Below, in pieces: positions 18,456 through 28,174 of a stretch of DNA of 64,000 nt. The stretch is from an uncultured Chlamydiae bacterium (GTDB taxonomy: Bacteria; Chlamydiota; Chlamydiia; Chlamydiales; 2-12-FULL-49-11), in contig CALKUQ010000020.1 of NCBI GenBank assembly GCA_937996705.1, forward strand, positions 80,943 to 144,942. The letters run 5' to 3'. The notes beneath the pieces are model-generated. The model was not told where the DNA came from. It did no database searches and saw nothing but the letters and a program-made list of their open reading frames with translations. Position 1 is the stretch's first letter. Every line of letters begins with the position of its first letter. A program made the translations under genes and the position numbers.

Positions 18456-19820
18456 TTACAATTTAACTTTCTTTTTCATCATGAAACCGTCATATCGATT
18501 CATGAGTAAATGCGATTCTATTTGCTTCGTTGTATCCAACACGACCCCAATCAATATTAAAAGCGAGGTCCCACCAAAAAAGTGGCTAATTGTCTGATCA
18601 ACAGATAACAATCTACTTACAAGAGTCGGTAAAATCGCAATCAACGCTAAAAAAAGCGCTCCCACAAGCGTTAACCTTCCCATACTTTTCTCTAAGTACT
18701 CTTCTGTCGGCTTTCCTTGTCTAACCCCTGGAATAAACGCTCCATTCTTTTTCATGTCAGATGCGATCTGCTCGGGATGAAACTGCGTAGCCGTCCAAAA
18801 GTATGTGAAAAAAACGATTAAAAGTACATACATTAATGTATAAACCCAATTTCCTGGAGAAAGCATCGCAGCAACTTCCCCAAAAAATCCACTTCTGCCT
18901 AAAAACTGGGCCACTGTAGCAGGGAACATCAAAAATGTAGATGCAAAAATAACAGGGATCACGCCAGCATAATTAATTTTTAGCGGAATGTATGCGTTAT
19001 CACCCCTCTCTTCATCCCCAGATGTCCTTCTAGCGTATTGTAGCGGTATTTTTCTAACACCTTGTATCACTAAAATCGTTCCCAAAATGATTGCTACAAA
19101 AGCTCCAGCAAGAACAACCAGCGAGGAAAATGTCATCTGTCCTGGTTCCTGCGAATCCAGATTCAACTGCTTAATAACAGATCCTATTGTTGTTGGAAGA
19201 GAAGAGAGAATACCTAGTGTAATGATCATACTCATTCCATTACCGATACCCTTTTCTGTAATACGCTCACCAATCCACATCAACAAAAGAGTACCTGTTG
19301 TCATAGAAACCATGACTAGAAGAAAAAAGAGCCAAGGAATTCCAAACATCTGAACATCGGCAATTCTTTCGAAAATAATACCAGGTGATGAAAGATTCAT
19401 ATAAACAGCATGTCTTGCAAACAAAGCTGACTGAAAAAGAGCCATTCCTAGAGTAATAACTCTAGTCCATTTAGCCTTTTTTCTGTTCGCTTGTGTGCTA
19501 TTCTCTCTCATCTCTCTTTGCATCGAAGGGACAACTACAGTTAAAACCTGAACTATAATCGATGCAGAAATATAAGGCATAACACCGAGCGCAACAACTG
19601 TCATGTGCGCAAAGGCGCCACCAGTAAACATATCCATCAATTGAAAAAGATTCTGGCCACCACCGGTAGCAAACTGAAACGCTTTCACAACCTCTCTTGC
19701 ATCAATCCCTGGAACAGGTATATAAGCACCAATCCTGCAAACTGCAAGTAGAAGAAGAGTAAAAACAATTTTGTCTTTTAACTCTTGGACGGAAAATATT
19801 TTTTTGATGGCTGCAATCAT
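18456..19820 (-). CDS. secY: Preprotein translocase subunit SecY
   Basis: The 454-residue, ten-helix membrane protein forms the SecYEG channel. Visible marks are GIDAREVVKAF and NLFQLMDMFTGGA near the N-terminus, the LLMWIGERITEKGIGNG helix-5 region and the PTEEYLEKSMGRLTLVGA loop near the C-terminus. Its start overlaps the rplO stop by four bases. Adk and map, often next to secY, are absent, as in other chlamydiae. Confidence 0.98.
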   Translation of the reverse strand: MIAAIKKIFSVQELKDKIVFTLLLLAVCRIGAYIPVPGIDAREVVKAFQFATGGGQNLFQLMDMFTGGAFAHMTVVALGVMPYISASIIVQVLTVVVPSMQREMRENSTQANRKKAKWTRVITLGMALFQSALFARHAVYMNLSSPGIIFERIADVQMFGIPWLFFLLVMVSMTTGTLLLMWIGERITEKGIGNGMSMIITLGILSSLPTTIGSVIKQLNLDSQEPGQMTFSSLVVLAGAFVAIILGTILVIQGVRKIPLQYARRTSGDEERGDNAYIPLKINYAGVIPVIFASTFLMFPATVAQFLGRSGFFGEVAAMLSPGNWVYTLMYVLLIVFFTYFWTATQFHPEQIASDMKKNGAFIPGVRQGKPTEEYLEKSMGRLTLVGALFLALIAILPTLVSRLLSVDQTISHFFGGTSLLILIGVVLDTTKQIESHLLMNRYDGFMMKKKVKL

Positions 19821-20272
19821 GAAATGATGCGAATCTCCCCTTTAACTTCTGCAACTTTTGATTCAACAGACTTAGAGACTGCATTTACTTCTAAAATGAG
19901 TTTCTTTGTTAACTGACCGTTTCCTAGAACCTTGATCACTGGTTTTTCTTTGTTTGAAAGAATGCCACGATCTCTAAGAGACTGAAGATTAACAACATCA
20001 CCGTCATTAAAATAGGTATTTAAAAGACCCAAGTTGATTGAAAACTCATTGTCTTGAAATCTAGTTCTAGAAAATCCTCTAACAGGAATTTTTCTGAAAA
20101 CAGGTAGCTGTCCACCTTCTGTACCCCAGCGTCTTTTATATCCGGATCGAGCTTTCATACCTTTAGTTCCTCGACCGCAAGTCTTACCCTTACCAGAACC
20201 GATACCACGACCAACTCTAATAGGAGAAACTTTTTTTCTGTGTGTGTTTTTCAGCGAAAATAATTCGATCAT
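19817..20272 (-). CDS. rplO: 50S ribosomal protein L15
   Basis: The 151-residue protein has the Gly/Arg/Lys-rich uL15 N-terminal region (RVGRGIGSGKGKTCGRGTKG) and a globular C-terminal part ending in beta strands. It overlaps rpsE and secY by four bases each, indicating coupled translation. rpmD (L30), usually found just before it, is missing. Confidence 0.97.
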   Translation of the reverse strand: MIELFSLKNTHRKKVSPIRVGRGIGSGKGKTCGRGTKGMKARSGYKRRWGTEGGQLPVFRKIPVRGFSRTRFQDNEFSINLGLLNTYFNDGDVVNLQSLRDRGILSNKEKPVIKVLGNGQLTKKLILEVNAVSKSVESKVAEVKGEIRIIS

Positions 20273-20769
20273 ACCTGTTTCCTCTTCTCTAATACTTCTT
20301 TTTTGTTCTGTAAAAGGGCAAGTGCTTTAAATGTAGCTCGCACTTGATTACATGCATTATTTCCACGTAAGTTTTTGGCAACAACATCTTTTACGCCAAC
20401 CATCTCTAGTACCGCTCTCACATGAGAACCTGCAATTACACCTGTACCATCGGGAGCAGTCTTAATAAGAACTCTCGCTCCACCATAAGTTGCTTCAACA
20501 TCATGAGGAATTGTAGCCCCATCTAATTCAATTGCAACAAGATTCTTAGTTGCATCACCAACTGCTTTTCGAATCGAATCTGTCACTTCATTTGCTTTTC
20601 CAAATCCCATGCCTACTCGTCCATGTCCATCACCAACAATGACAAGAGCTGAAAAACTAAATCTTCTTCCCCCTTTCACTACTTTGGCGCAACGGTTAAT
20701 GAAAAGAACCTTTTCTTGAACATCACTTTTCGGAGCACTTTCTTTAGATCTTGATTTTTTTTCGGTCAT
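20269..20769 (-). CDS. rpsE: 30S ribosomal protein S5
   Basis: The 166-residue protein carries the uS5 double-stranded-RNA-binding domain (KVVKGGRRFSFSALVIVGDG, GRVGMGFGKANEV) and the C-terminal domain with GTGVIAGSHVRAVLEMVGVKDV. It helps translational accuracy at the mRNA entry site. A charged 22-residue N-terminal tail precedes the conserved domain. Confidence 0.98.
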   Translation of the reverse strand: MTEKKSRSKESAPKSDVQEKVLFINRCAKVVKGGRRFSFSALVIVGDGHGRVGMGFGKANEVTDSIRKAVGDATKNLVAIELDGATIPHDVEATYGGARVLIKTAPDGTGVIAGSHVRAVLEMVGVKDVVAKNLRGNNACNQVRATFKALALLQNKKEVLEKRKQV

Positions 20770-20780
20770 GACATCCTTCT

Positions 20781-21140
20781 TTAAAATAATAATCCACCTT
20801 CACGGGCACCATCTGCAAGCGCAGCTAATCTGCCATGATATTTATATCTTCCTCGATCAAAAACGACCTTGTCGATTTGCTTTTCTTTAGCAACTTTTGC
20901 AAGCTCTAAGCCTACCTGTTTTGCTAGTTCTTTGCGATCTTTAATATTATGAAATCTTTTTTCATAACTTCCGACCCCAACAAGTGTTACATGTCCCTGA
21001 TCATTAATAATCTGAGCGCTGATATGACGAGCAGAACGAAAAACTGAAAGACGAAGAGTCTCACATTTTTTGATAGGGTTTCTTACCCTCATCGATCTTC
21101 TTTCTCGTTTTATCTTAGTTTTTTTACCTTCGTTTATCAT
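20781..21140 (-). CDS. rplR: 50S ribosomal protein L18
   Basis: The 119-residue uL18 protein has the basic N-terminus and the conserved RLSVFRSARHISAQII, FDRGRYKYHGRLAALADGAREGGL elements. It binds 5S rRNA together with L5. It lies between rplF and rpsE with gaps of 10 and 11 bases. Confidence 0.97.
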   Translation of the reverse strand: MINEGKKTKIKRERRSMRVRNPIKKCETLRLSVFRSARHISAQIINDQGHVTLVGVGSYEKRFHNIKDRKELAKQVGLELAKVAKEKQIDKVVFDRGRYKYHGRLAALADGAREGGLLF

Positions 21141-21150
21141 TTTCTATCCC

Positions 21151-21687
21151 CTACTTTGCCGTTTTTCCTGCTTTACGTCTTACAATTTCGCCCACGTAAC
21201 GAATCCCTTTTCCTTTGTAAGGCTCAGGCGGCTTAACAGCTCTAATGCTTGCTGCGAACTGACCTACAACTTGCTTGTCAATTCCATTAATAATAATAAC
21301 GTTGTTTTTCTCAATTTGAACCTGAACTCCGTGCGGAATTGGTAACTGGCTTGGATGAGAAAATCCAACACTTAAATCTAAACTGTGACCTTTAACGGCT
21401 GCTCTAAATCCCACACCAACTAACTCAAGTCTTCTTTCAAATCCTTTAAGCACACCTTCTACAGCATTAATCACTCGAGTACGATCAAGTCCCAAAAATG
21501 GCAACTTCTCTAATTTAGGTCCAGCTGCTACAAAAGCCTCTGCACCTTGGATTGAGAGAAGGACTCCAGGGGTTAATTTTACATTAAGTTCCCCTTTTGG
21601 GCCCTTTACATGTACATTCTCGTCACCTACCAACTTTACTTCGACGTTTTTAGGTATCTCGATCGGTTTTTTTGCTTGCTTTGACAT
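21151..21687 (-). CDS. rplF: 50S ribosomal protein L6
   Basis: The 178-residue protein shows two uL6 repeats and the C-terminal RAVKPPEPYKGKGIRY signature. It sits near the GTPase-associated region of the 50S. The conserved VELVGVGFRA block is present. The gene is 31 bases after rpsH, the widest gap in this part of the operon apart from the start, and its ATG follows an AAGGAG site. Confidence 0.98.
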   Translation of the reverse strand: MSKQAKKPIEIPKNVEVKLVGDENVHVKGPKGELNVKLTPGVLLSIQGAEAFVAAGPKLEKLPFLGLDRTRVINAVEGVLKGFERRLELVGVGFRAAVKGHSLDLSVGFSHPSQLPIPHGVQVQIEKNNVIIINGIDKQVVGQFAASIRAVKPPEPYKGKGIRYVGEIVRRKAGKTAK

Positions 21688-21718
21688 TTTTCAACTCCTT
21701 TTCCTAAGACCCTAATTC

Positions 21719-22108
21719 TTACCAAATACTACAAATAAGCTCTCCGCCAACTTTCTCTTGTCTTGCGGATTTACCACTCATTACACCTTTCGACGTCGAA
21801 ACTACAGCAAGTCCAAGTCCGTTTCGAACTACAGGAACTTCCTGCCATCCGATATAAACTCTACGACCAGGCTTTGATTCTCTTTTTAAACCATTAATCA
21901 AAGAAAACTTGTTTTGGTGGTATTTTAAAAATACGCGGGTCTCTCTCTGATTTTCATTCTTAACAAAGTCGAGAACAAATCCAGATTCTTTCAACAATGA
22001 AAGAATCGAATTACAATGCTTACTAGAACTAACATCTACATATCGATGTTTTCGCATAATGGCATTTCGAATTCTCGTTAGCATGTCAGCTATAGGATCA
22101 TTAAACAT
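21719..22108 (-). CDS. rpsH: 30S ribosomal protein S8
   Basis: The 129-residue uS8 protein begins with the conserved DPIADMLTRIRNA and ends with GKSARQEKVGGELICSIW, matching the 16S-binding C-terminus. S8 is a primary 30S assembly protein and, in E. coli, the autogenous repressor of this half of the operon. rpsN (S14), which normally precedes it, is absent. Confidence 0.98.
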   Translation of the reverse strand: MFNDPIADMLTRIRNAIMRKHRYVDVSSSKHCNSILSLLKESGFVLDFVKNENQRETRVFLKYHQNKFSLINGLKRESKPGRRVYIGWQEVPVVRNGLGLAVVSTSKGVMSGKSARQEKVGGELICSIW

Positions 22109-22129
22109 TGTATTAACCTCTTACCTTAT

Positions 22130-22675
22130 TTATTTGGATTTTAAGGGCATGCCCATTAATCTTAATAATTCTAAACACTCTTCATCTGTCTGTGCAGATG
22201 TAACAAAAGTAATATTCATACCTTGAGAACATTTAACTTTGTCTAAGTCAATTTCCGGGAAAATCGTCTGATCTTTAATACCTAAAGAATAACAACCTTG
22301 TCCATCAGCTTTCTTTTTGAAACCTCTAAAGTCAGGAATCTTTGGAGCACAAATATGCTCAAATCTGTACATAAAATCATACATTCTATGTCCACGAAGA
22401 GTAACTTTTGCACCAATTACTTGACCTTCTCTTAGTTTAAAATTAGAAATAGCTTTTTTGGATTTTGTTGCCACTGGCTTTTGAGAAGACAGTTTTTTCA
22501 AATCTTCCAAGCAATACTCAATTAAATGCTTGTCTTTACTTGCCTCAGCAAGTCCCATGCTAATTACAATTTTACGTAATCTAGGAATCTGCATAGGGTT
22601 TTTATAAGCAAACTTCTCTTGCAATTGCCCCTTGACTTGTTCCAGATAATGTACTTCTAATCGTGATTTTTTCAT
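22130..22675 (-). CDS. rplE: 50S ribosomal protein L5
   Basis: The 181-residue uL5 protein has [16 protein letters not shown], the [14 protein letters not shown] region and [22 protein letters not shown] at the end. L5 binds 5S rRNA and contacts the P-site tRNA and S13. Gaps of 22 and 21 bases separate it from rplX and rpsH. Confidence 0.98.
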   Translation of the reverse strand: MKKSRLEVHYLEQVKGQLQEKFAYKNPMQIPRLRKIVISMGLAEASKDKHLIEYCLEDLKKLSSQKPVATKSKKAISNFKLREGQVIGAKVTLRGHRMYDFMYRFEHICAPKIPDFRGFKKKADGQGCYSLGIKDQTIFPEIDLDKVKCSQGMNITFVTSAQTDEECLELLRLMGMPLKSK

Positions 22676-22697
22676 AAATAAACTTGCCTATCTTTTT

Positions 22698-23021
22698 CTA
22701 AACTTTTCGAACAAAATGTTCTTCGTTATTTTCAGTTCTGTAAAAAATCTCTTTTTTATTTTCAGCATTGAATCTAGCTCTCAACTTCACAGGTTTCCCT
22801 TGTGCTGCATATTGAACATTAGAAACATGAATGGGAGCTTCAAAACTTACAATAGCCCCTTTCTTGCCTTCGCCCTGTGGTTTTTGGTGTTTTTTTCTCA
22901 TATTAACACCTTGAACTACGAGCCTATCCCCGCTTATTGAGAGGATTTTTCCTTCTTTACCCTTATCGTTTCCTGCAGTTACAATCACAGGATCGTTCTC
23001 TCTTAATCTCGTTTTACCCAT
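22698..23021 (-). CDS. rplX: 50S ribosomal protein L24
   Basis: The 107-residue uL24 protein contains the KOW motif (DPVIVTAGNDKGKEGKILSI) that starts 50S assembly by binding the 5' end of 23S rRNA, followed by GVNMRKKHQKP. Size and place between rplN and rplE are standard. Confidence 0.97.
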   Translation of the reverse strand: MGKTRLRENDPVIVTAGNDKGKEGKILSISGDRLVVQGVNMRKKHQKPQGEGKKGAIVSFEAPIHVSNVQYAAQGKPVKLRARFNAENKKEIFYRTENNEEHFVRKV

Positions 23022-23033
23022 ATTCCTCTCACT

Positions 23034-23405
23034 CTAAATAACCTCTGGAGCTAATGAAACAATTTTCATAAAGCCTTTTTCTCTAAGTTCCCTAGCAACT
23101 GGGCCAAATATCCTAGTCCCTTTTGGGTTCTCCAACTTGTCATCAAGAATCACGCAACTATTTACGTAAAACCTGAGATATGAACCGTCTGCTCTTTTTA
23201 TAGGTTTTTTAACCCGAACAATAACAGCTTTAACTACTTCACCCTTTTTTACTGATGATTTAGGCGTGGACTCCTTGACTGAACAAACTATTATGTCACC
23301 AATAGATGCATAACGTCTTTTGCTCCCTCCGAGGACCTTAATACATTTCACCTTCTTTGCGCCTGTATTATCAGCAACTTCTAAACATGCTTCTTGTTGA
23401 ATCAT
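23034..23405 (-). CDS. rplN: 50S ribosomal protein L14
   Basis: The 123-residue uL14 protein starts [19 protein letters not shown] and ends with [19 protein letters not shown], both diagnostic. It sits at the subunit interface and contacts L19 and 16S helix 14. Twelve bases separate it from rplX. Confidence 0.98.
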   Translation of the reverse strand: MIQQEACLEVADNTGAKKVKCIKVLGGSKRRYASIGDIIVCSVKESTPKSSVKKGEVVKAVIVRVKKPIKRADGSYLRFYVNSCVILDDKLENPKGTRIFGPVARELREKGFMKIVSLAPEVI

Positions 23406-23427
23406 TTTATTCGTCTCGATCTATTGT

Positions 23428-23661
23428 TTAACTTGCTAAAACGCGCCATCTTTTCAATTTTGAAAGCGGCCTTGTTTCTAATATGGTTACTTCATCGCCA
23501 ATCTTCAGATTATTTTCATCTGTATGTGCGTAGTACTTCTTCTTTAATTTTACGACTTTTCCATACTTCGGATGAATTGTCGTACGAATCGCCGTTACAA
23601 CAACAGTCTTATCCATTTTATTTGAGGTAACAACACCTTTCACTTCTTTTCGGTTGTGCAC
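23428..23661 (-). CDS. rpsQ: 30S ribosomal protein S17
   Basis: The 77-residue uS17 protein has the OB-fold signature [17 protein letters not shown] and the [17 protein letters not shown] segment. It is a primary 16S rRNA 5'-domain binder. It begins one base after the rpmC stop. Confidence 0.97.
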   Translation of the reverse strand: MHNRKEVKGVVTSNKMDKTVVVTAIRTTIHPKYGKVVKLKKKYYAHTDENNLKIGDEVTILETRPLSKLKRWRVLAS

Positions 23662-23662
23662 T

Positions 23663-23860
23663 TTACCCTCCGGCCTGTTTTTGAATAATTAGAGTATAAG
23701 CCCTAGCTATTTGTTTTTTCAATTTTGGAAAAATGTGAGGCGTCTTAGCCTTTTTATTCCTGTTTGCTATAACTCTTTCTTTCAAAAGCTCACCCTTCCA
23801 ACCAGCTATCTGATTTTCCAATTGCTTTTGATCTAATCCACGCATTTCTTCTAATTTCAT
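23663..23860 (-). CDS. rpmC: 50S ribosomal protein L29
   Basis: The 65-residue uL29 protein is a two-helix coiled protein ([13 protein letters not shown]… [13 protein letters not shown]). It sits at the peptide exit tunnel and helps dock SRP and trigger factor. Sequence conservation is modest, but the place between rplP and rpsQ makes the call secure. Confidence 0.95.
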   Translation of the reverse strand: MKLEEMRGLDQKQLENQIAGWKGELLKERVIANRNKKAKTPHIFPKLKKQIARAYTLIIQKQAGG

Positions 23861-23874
23861 ATGTCTCTCTCTTT

Positions 23875-24300
23875 TTAGGATGCAACTGTTTCCAGGCGTT
23901 CAACAAAACGTGTCTTAATTCTCAGCTTTGCTGCCGCTAAACTAAGCGCTCTTTGAGCTTGCTCTCTAGTTACATTTCCTACTTCAAACAATATTCTGCC
24001 TGGTCTTATCACTACAGCGTAGTGGTCAACCGAACCTTTTCCAGTACCCATCCTAGTTTCAGCAGGTTTTTTTGTAATCGGTTTGTCTGGGAAAACTCTG
24101 ATCCAAACTCTACCTTTTCTGCTAAAGTACCTAGTAATAGCGATCCTGCAAGCTTCCAATTCATTAGCCTTAATCCAACCTCTATCAAGAGATTGCATCC
24201 CAAAATCACCAAATGTTACAAAATTTCCCCTTTTACTAAGTCCAGCTCTAGTTCCCTTTTGCTGTTTTCGAAATTTTGTTCGTTTAGGCATTAGTGTCAT
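23875..24300 (-). CDS. rplP: 50S ribosomal protein L16
   Basis: The 141-residue uL16 protein includes [13 protein letters not shown] and the [15 protein letters not shown] region. It shapes the A-site tRNA binding pocket. The first ATG (24300) lies six bases from AGGAAGG and is preferred; an internal ATG at 24291 begins the most conserved part and is the alternative start. It is coupled to rpsC, 20 bases upstream. Confidence 0.97.
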   Translation of the reverse strand: MTLMPKRTKFRKQQKGTRAGLSKRGNFVTFGDFGMQSLDRGWIKANELEACRIAITRYFSRKGRVWIRVFPDKPITKKPAETRMGTGKGSVDHYAVVIRPGRILFEVGNVTREQAQRALSLAAAKLRIKTRFVERLETVAS

Positions 24301-24320
24301 AATATACCTTCCTATCTACC

Positions 24321-24983
24321 TTAAGCTGTTGTTACTGGTGCTGTTGCTTGCTGAGGTTGATAGTACTCACCTTTTGCAATCCAAACTTTAATTCCTATAG
24401 ACCCGTAAGTAGTTTCTGCTCTTCCAGTGCTATAATCAATATCATAACGAAGAGTTTGCAGAGGCACGCTTCCGTCTCTATACCACTCGGTTCTTGCAAT
24501 CTCTGCTCCACCTAGTCTACCTGAACATTGAACTTTAATTCCAAGCGCCCCAGCATCTTTAGCGTTCTGTATTGATTTTTTAAGAACTTTTCTAAAAGCA
24601 GCTCTTCTTTCTAATTGCATTGCAATTCCATCAGCAACGAGCTTTGCATTTAAATCAGGTCTTTTGATCTCTTCTACTTCAATCCAAACTTCTTTGCCTG
24701 TAAGCTTTTTTAATTCAGCTTTGAGCACGTCAATCTCTGCACCTTTTTTCCCGATAACGAGACCTGGTCTTGCAGTATGGATTGTTATTTCAATTTTCTC
24801 TCCCATTCTCTTGATCGTAAATCCTGCGCTACCATGGCAGCAAGCCTTAGGCTTCAAGTATTTACGAATTTGAACGTCTTCTAAAAGCATGTCACCAAAA
24901 TCTTTTTTTGATGCAAACCAGTTTGACTGCCAATTTTTTCTAACAACTAAACGAAAACCTCTTGGATGCGTCTTTTGTCCCAT
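24321..24983 (-). CDS. rpsC: 30S ribosomal protein S3
   Basis: The 220-residue uS3 protein begins MGQKTHPRGFRL and carries a KH domain with RPGLVIGKKGAEID, then the C-terminal GVKVQCSGRLGGAEIAR-like domain and GIKVWIAKGEYY. It forms part of the mRNA entry channel with helicase activity. Two bases separate it from rplV. Confidence 0.98.
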   Translation of the reverse strand: MGQKTHPRGFRLVVRKNWQSNWFASKKDFGDMLLEDVQIRKYLKPKACCHGSAGFTIKRMGEKIEITIHTARPGLVIGKKGAEIDVLKAELKKLTGKEVWIEVEEIKRPDLNAKLVADGIAMQLERRAAFRKVLKKSIQNAKDAGALGIKVQCSGRLGGAEIARTEWYRDGSVPLQTLRYDIDYSTGRAETTYGSIGIKVWIAKGEYYQPQQATAPVTTA

Positions 24984-24985
24984 AC

Positions 24986-25354
24986 CTATTTCTTCCCTTG
25001 TTTCTTGTTAGAAAGTAAATCAACACCTACAAAAAGATGACTTGTTCTTCGTAAAATTGGAGATCTTCTCCCTTTACTTCTTGACCAAGCTCTTTTAAAA
25101 TCAGATCCCTTATCAACTTTTGCTTCAGATACGTAAAGATCTTCTCTTTTCACTTCCATGTTATTTTCAGCATTGGCTACAGCACTTGCCAACGTCTTTA
25201 ATAATAAACGTCCACCTTTTATCTTGGAGTATGTAAGTTGAAGCGTGGCTTCAGCTATAGTTTTTCCTCTGATAAGATCTACAGCAAATCGAACTTTCGA
25301 CGGCGGCACTCTTACGCTTTTTGTGATTGCTTTTGCAATTGACATTCTAACCAC
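24986..25354 (-). CDS. rplV: 50S ribosomal protein L22
   Basis: The 122-residue uL22 protein shows RVPPSKVRFAVDLIRGK and the long hairpin region ending RRSPILRRTSHL, which lines the peptide exit tunnel (macrolide-binding zone). It carries a short basic C-terminal tail (SNKKQGKK). Confidence 0.97.
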   Translation of the reverse strand: MVRMSIAKAITKSVRVPPSKVRFAVDLIRGKTIAEATLQLTYSKIKGGRLLLKTLASAVANAENNMEVKREDLYVSEAKVDKGSDFKRAWSRSKGRRSPILRRTSHLFVGVDLLSNKKQGKK

Positions 25355-25363
25355 GTTCCTTTT

Positions 25364-25642
25364 TTATTTCTTTCCTGACGAAGATGTTGACCCAGGTTTT
25401 CTATACGTTCTTGTAATAGAAAACTCACCTAACTTGTGTCCAACCATGTTTTCAGTAACAACAACAAGAATAAATTTTTTTCCGTTATGCACTTCAAAAT
25501 TCATTCCGATCATCTCAGGCACTATCATTGATCTTCTAGACCAAGTCTTAATAGGAGCTCTTAGCCCTTCTTTTTTCGCTTTCTCCACTTTTTTAGTAAG
25601 GTGTGGAGCTACAAATGGACCTTTGCGTAATGATCTTCCCAT
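25364..25642 (-). CDS. rpsS: 30S ribosomal protein S19
   Basis: The 92-residue uS19 protein starts [15 protein letters not shown] and has [14 protein letters not shown] and [23 protein letters not shown]. It contacts the A-site finger and S13 in the 30S head. Five bases separate it from rplB. Confidence 0.98.
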   Translation of the reverse strand: MGRSLRKGPFVAPHLTKKVEKAKKEGLRAPIKTWSRRSMIVPEMIGMNFEVHNGKKFILVVVTENMVGHKLGEFSITRTYRKPGSTSSSGKK

Positions 25643-25647
25643 AAGTC

Positions 25648-26475
25648 TTATTTCTTCCTTCGATCTTTAACAATCAATCTTGTGCTTTTCTTCTTCGTAC
25701 GAGTTTTAAACCCTTTTGATAGAACAGATGTTCTAGATTGAGGAATGTTTCCTTTTCCTCGTCCCTCACCACCACCCATAGGGTGATCGACAGGGTTCAT
25801 ATGAACAGGTCTTACTCTAGGTCTATTTCCCATCCAACGAGCTCTACCAGCTTTTCCAAGCATTCTTAAGTTATTTTCTGAGTTTGAAAGAATTCCAAGA
25901 GTTGCTCTGCAATTCTCAGGAACCATTCTAACTTCACCAGAAGGCATTTTTAAAGTAACATATCCGCCACTTCTTGCCATAATTTGAGCCGCTAAACCAG
26001 CGCTTCTCACCATTTGTCCACCTCTACCAGGATAGAGTTCAATGTTATGAACATCTAGACCAATAGGAATATTTACTAACGGCAAGCAGTTTCCTGTTTT
26101 CAATGGAGCTTTAGGTCCTGAAAAAACAGTATCACCAATTTTTAAGCCTTTAGGGGCTAAAATGTATCTTTTCTCACCATCTTTATAGGAGAGGAGAGCA
26201 ATATGCGATGTTCGGTTCGGATCGTACTCAATCGTATCAACTTTCGCAGGAATTTCATCTTTAAGTCTTTTAAAATCTATTTCACGATAACGTTTTTTAT
26301 GACCGCCACCACGATGGTATGAAGTTAAGTGACCTTGATTATTCCTACCACTAGAGCGATTCTTCTGTGACAATAACGACTTAAGAGGCTTGTTTTTTTT
26401 AGATACTAGATCTTCTCTTTCAAGCTGAACTAATCCTCTTCTGCCGGGTGTTGTAGGTTTTACTGTTTTAACCAT
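25648..26475 (-). CDS. rplB: 50S ribosomal protein L2
   Basis: The 275-residue uL2 protein has the RNA-binding core [20 protein letters not shown] and the near-invariant [14 protein letters not shown] segment with the functional His near the peptidyl transferase centre. The C-terminal Lys/Arg tail is standard. It is encoded between rplW and rpsS. Confidence 0.98.
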   Translation of the reverse strand: MVKTVKPTTPGRRGLVQLEREDLVSKKNKPLKSLLSQKNRSSGRNNQGHLTSYHRGGGHKKRYREIDFKRLKDEIPAKVDTIEYDPNRTSHIALLSYKDGEKRYILAPKGLKIGDTVFSGPKAPLKTGNCLPLVNIPIGLDVHNIELYPGRGGQMVRSAGLAAQIMARSGGYVTLKMPSGEVRMVPENCRATLGILSNSENNLRMLGKAGRARWMGNRPRVRPVHMNPVDHPMGGGEGRGKGNIPQSRTSVLSKGFKTRTKKKSTRLIVKDRRKK

Positions 26476-26489
26476 TGTTCCTCTAAAAT

Positions 26490-26831
26490 TTAATCTTCAA
26501 AATTAATTCGATCGCCTTCTCTCAAAGTAACAATCGCTTTTTTCAATTGAGCTACACTACCTTGCTTCGCACTTCCGCGAACTCGTTTTTTCTTGCGAGG
26601 AAGAGTAATTGTGTTCACTTTAATCACTTTACAGCTCTGAGCAGCATACGCCTCTTCAACAGCAACTTTAATTTGTTGCTTATTTGCATCAGGATGAACC
26701 AAAAAAACATACTTCGCTGTATTACAACGAGCAATGCATGGATTAGACTTTGAATCAACAAGTCCCTGAAGCATTTCTGCTTTTTCTGTAACGTGCAGCG
26801 TCTTTAATACCATTTTGCTTGCAACTGCCAT
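26490..26831 (-). CDS. rplW: 50S ribosomal protein L23
   Basis: The 113-residue uL23 protein shows [11 protein letters not shown], then [20 protein letters not shown] and [12 protein letters not shown]. It surrounds the peptide exit and is the docking site for trigger factor and SRP. The first dozen residues are an extension beyond the usual start, but no alternative ATG with a better site is visible. Confidence 0.96.
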   Translation of the reverse strand: MAVASKMVLKTLHVTEKAEMLQGLVDSKSNPCIARCNTAKYVFLVHPDANKQQIKVAVEEAYAAQSCKVIKVNTITLPRKKKRVRGSAKQGSVAQLKKAIVTLREGDRINFED

Positions 26832-26832
26832 C

Positions 26833-27492
26833 TTATCCTCTCAAAATTCTTTTCAATTCTTCAACAGCCGAAGCCATTACAACAAGTTTCTTATTAACTA
26901 AAACATCATAGCCACTTACGTTTTGTAAACGCATTGAGCTAGCTTTTTGAATGTTTCTCATGCTCAAACGGAAGTGCCAGAAAGCTGGTGTCACTTGTTC
27001 GTCTGCAAACAGATAAACCACTCTTTTTCCATCTACTTCAATTTGTTTCAAAAACTGGCTTATTGCTTTAGTTTTTGGCTTTTCAAAATGAGTCTCAACG
27101 TCTCCATCTAATATGATAAGCTCGTTTTTTTGCATTTTTTGAACAAGGAGAGTTCTGATCGCTGCTTGTCTCTCTTTTCTGTTAATTCTAACGTGCTGAT
27201 CAAATTTCGGCTTAGGACTATGAACTCTTCCTCCACCTTTAAATTGAGGAGCTCCAAGAAATCCTTGTCTTGCTCTACCAGTACCTTTTTGAGGATGTGG
27301 CTTTGCACCTGAGTGATTAGACTCATGTCTGCCTTTAGTGTTTGCTGACCATTGTCTAGCATTAGCTCTTAAAGCAACAATGTAGTCTTTGATTGATTGA
27401 GAATTTGCTGCAGGTAAATCTCCAAACTCGATTTCGATTTCCCCAGTCTCTTTTCCATTCAAATCGTATTTTTTACAGTTGGCTTTTATCAT
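26833..27492 (-). CDS. rplD: 50S ribosomal protein L4
   Basis: The 219-residue uL4 protein contains the conserved KGTGRARQGFLGAPQFKGGG loop region that reaches into the exit tunnel, and the globular fold with VVYLFADEQV. In E. coli L4 represses its own operon by binding the S10 leader; here a structured leader precedes rplC, so similar control is conceivable. It overlaps rplC by four bases. Confidence 0.97.
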   Translation of the reverse strand: MIKANCKKYDLNGKETGEIEIEFGDLPAANSQSIKDYIVALRANARQWSANTKGRHESNHSGAKPHPQKGTGRARQGFLGAPQFKGGGRVHSPKPKFDQHVRINRKERQAAIRTLLVQKMQKNELIILDGDVETHFEKPKTKAISQFLKQIEVDGKRVVYLFADEQVTPAFWHFRLSMRNIQKASSMRLQNVSGYDVLVNKKLVVMASAVEELKRILRG

Positions 27493-28148
27493 TGTTTACC
27501 CTTTTTTTTCATTGCCTTGCGTATATAGACAAGCCCACCATTAGCGCCTGGGATAGCTCCTGTAACAACAATTGCAGAAAGTTCAACATCTACTTTAATA
27601 ACTCTTAGACGCTCAGTAGTCACTCTTTCATCGCCCATGTGACCTGCCATTCTCTGGCCTTTTCTTACCTGGCCTTTACCTCGAATGCAGCCGATAGAAC
27701 CCATATGTCTTTCAACTGGACCCACCCCGTGAGAACCTGCAATACTGTTCTTATTGTGTCTTTTCATGACACCCTGATAACCTTTACCCTTGCTAGTTCC
27801 GCAAACATCGACAAGCTCATTTTCAAGAAAATAATCAACACCAAACTCTTTTCCAAGCTCGAAGCCTTCTTCAAGTTTTGTCAATCTGCTTTCAACAGCA
27901 TGCTTTCTAGGCTCAAGATTTTTCTTTGCAAAATGCCCTAAGTCTGGCTTTTTTGCCCGATTCTTATCTGCAGAGTTCATTTTAATTGCGGCAAGTTGCA
28001 ACGCAACATAACCATCGTTTTCGATAGTTTTAATTTGAGAAATTATGTTCGGCTCAAGCTCGATCACTGTGCAGGGAATCGATTTATTCGATTTCTCATC
28101 AAACAAACGAGTCATGCCCCGCTTCTTTCCAATCAACGTAAGAGACAT
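27489..28148 (-). CDS. rplC: 50S ribosomal protein L3
   Basis: The 219-residue uL3 protein begins LTLIGKKRGMTRLFDE and has GKGYQGVMKRHN and the GSIGCIRGKGQVRKGQRMAGHMGDERVT region split around the glutamine that is methylated by PrmB in other bacteria. It is the first gene of the operon here; rpsJ (S10) is not present upstream, as in other chlamydiae. An AAGGAT site lies six bases before the ATG. Confidence 0.98.
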   Translation of the reverse strand: MSLTLIGKKRGMTRLFDEKSNKSIPCTVIELEPNIISQIKTIENDGYVALQLAAIKMNSADKNRAKKPDLGHFAKKNLEPRKHAVESRLTKLEEGFELGKEFGVDYFLENELVDVCGTSKGKGYQGVMKRHNKNSIAGSHGVGPVERHMGSIGCIRGKGQVRKGQRMAGHMGDERVTTERLRVIKVDVELSAIVVTGAIPGANGGLVYIRKAMKKKGKQ

Positions 28149-28174
28149 ACTATATCCTTATTATAGCAGTTTCT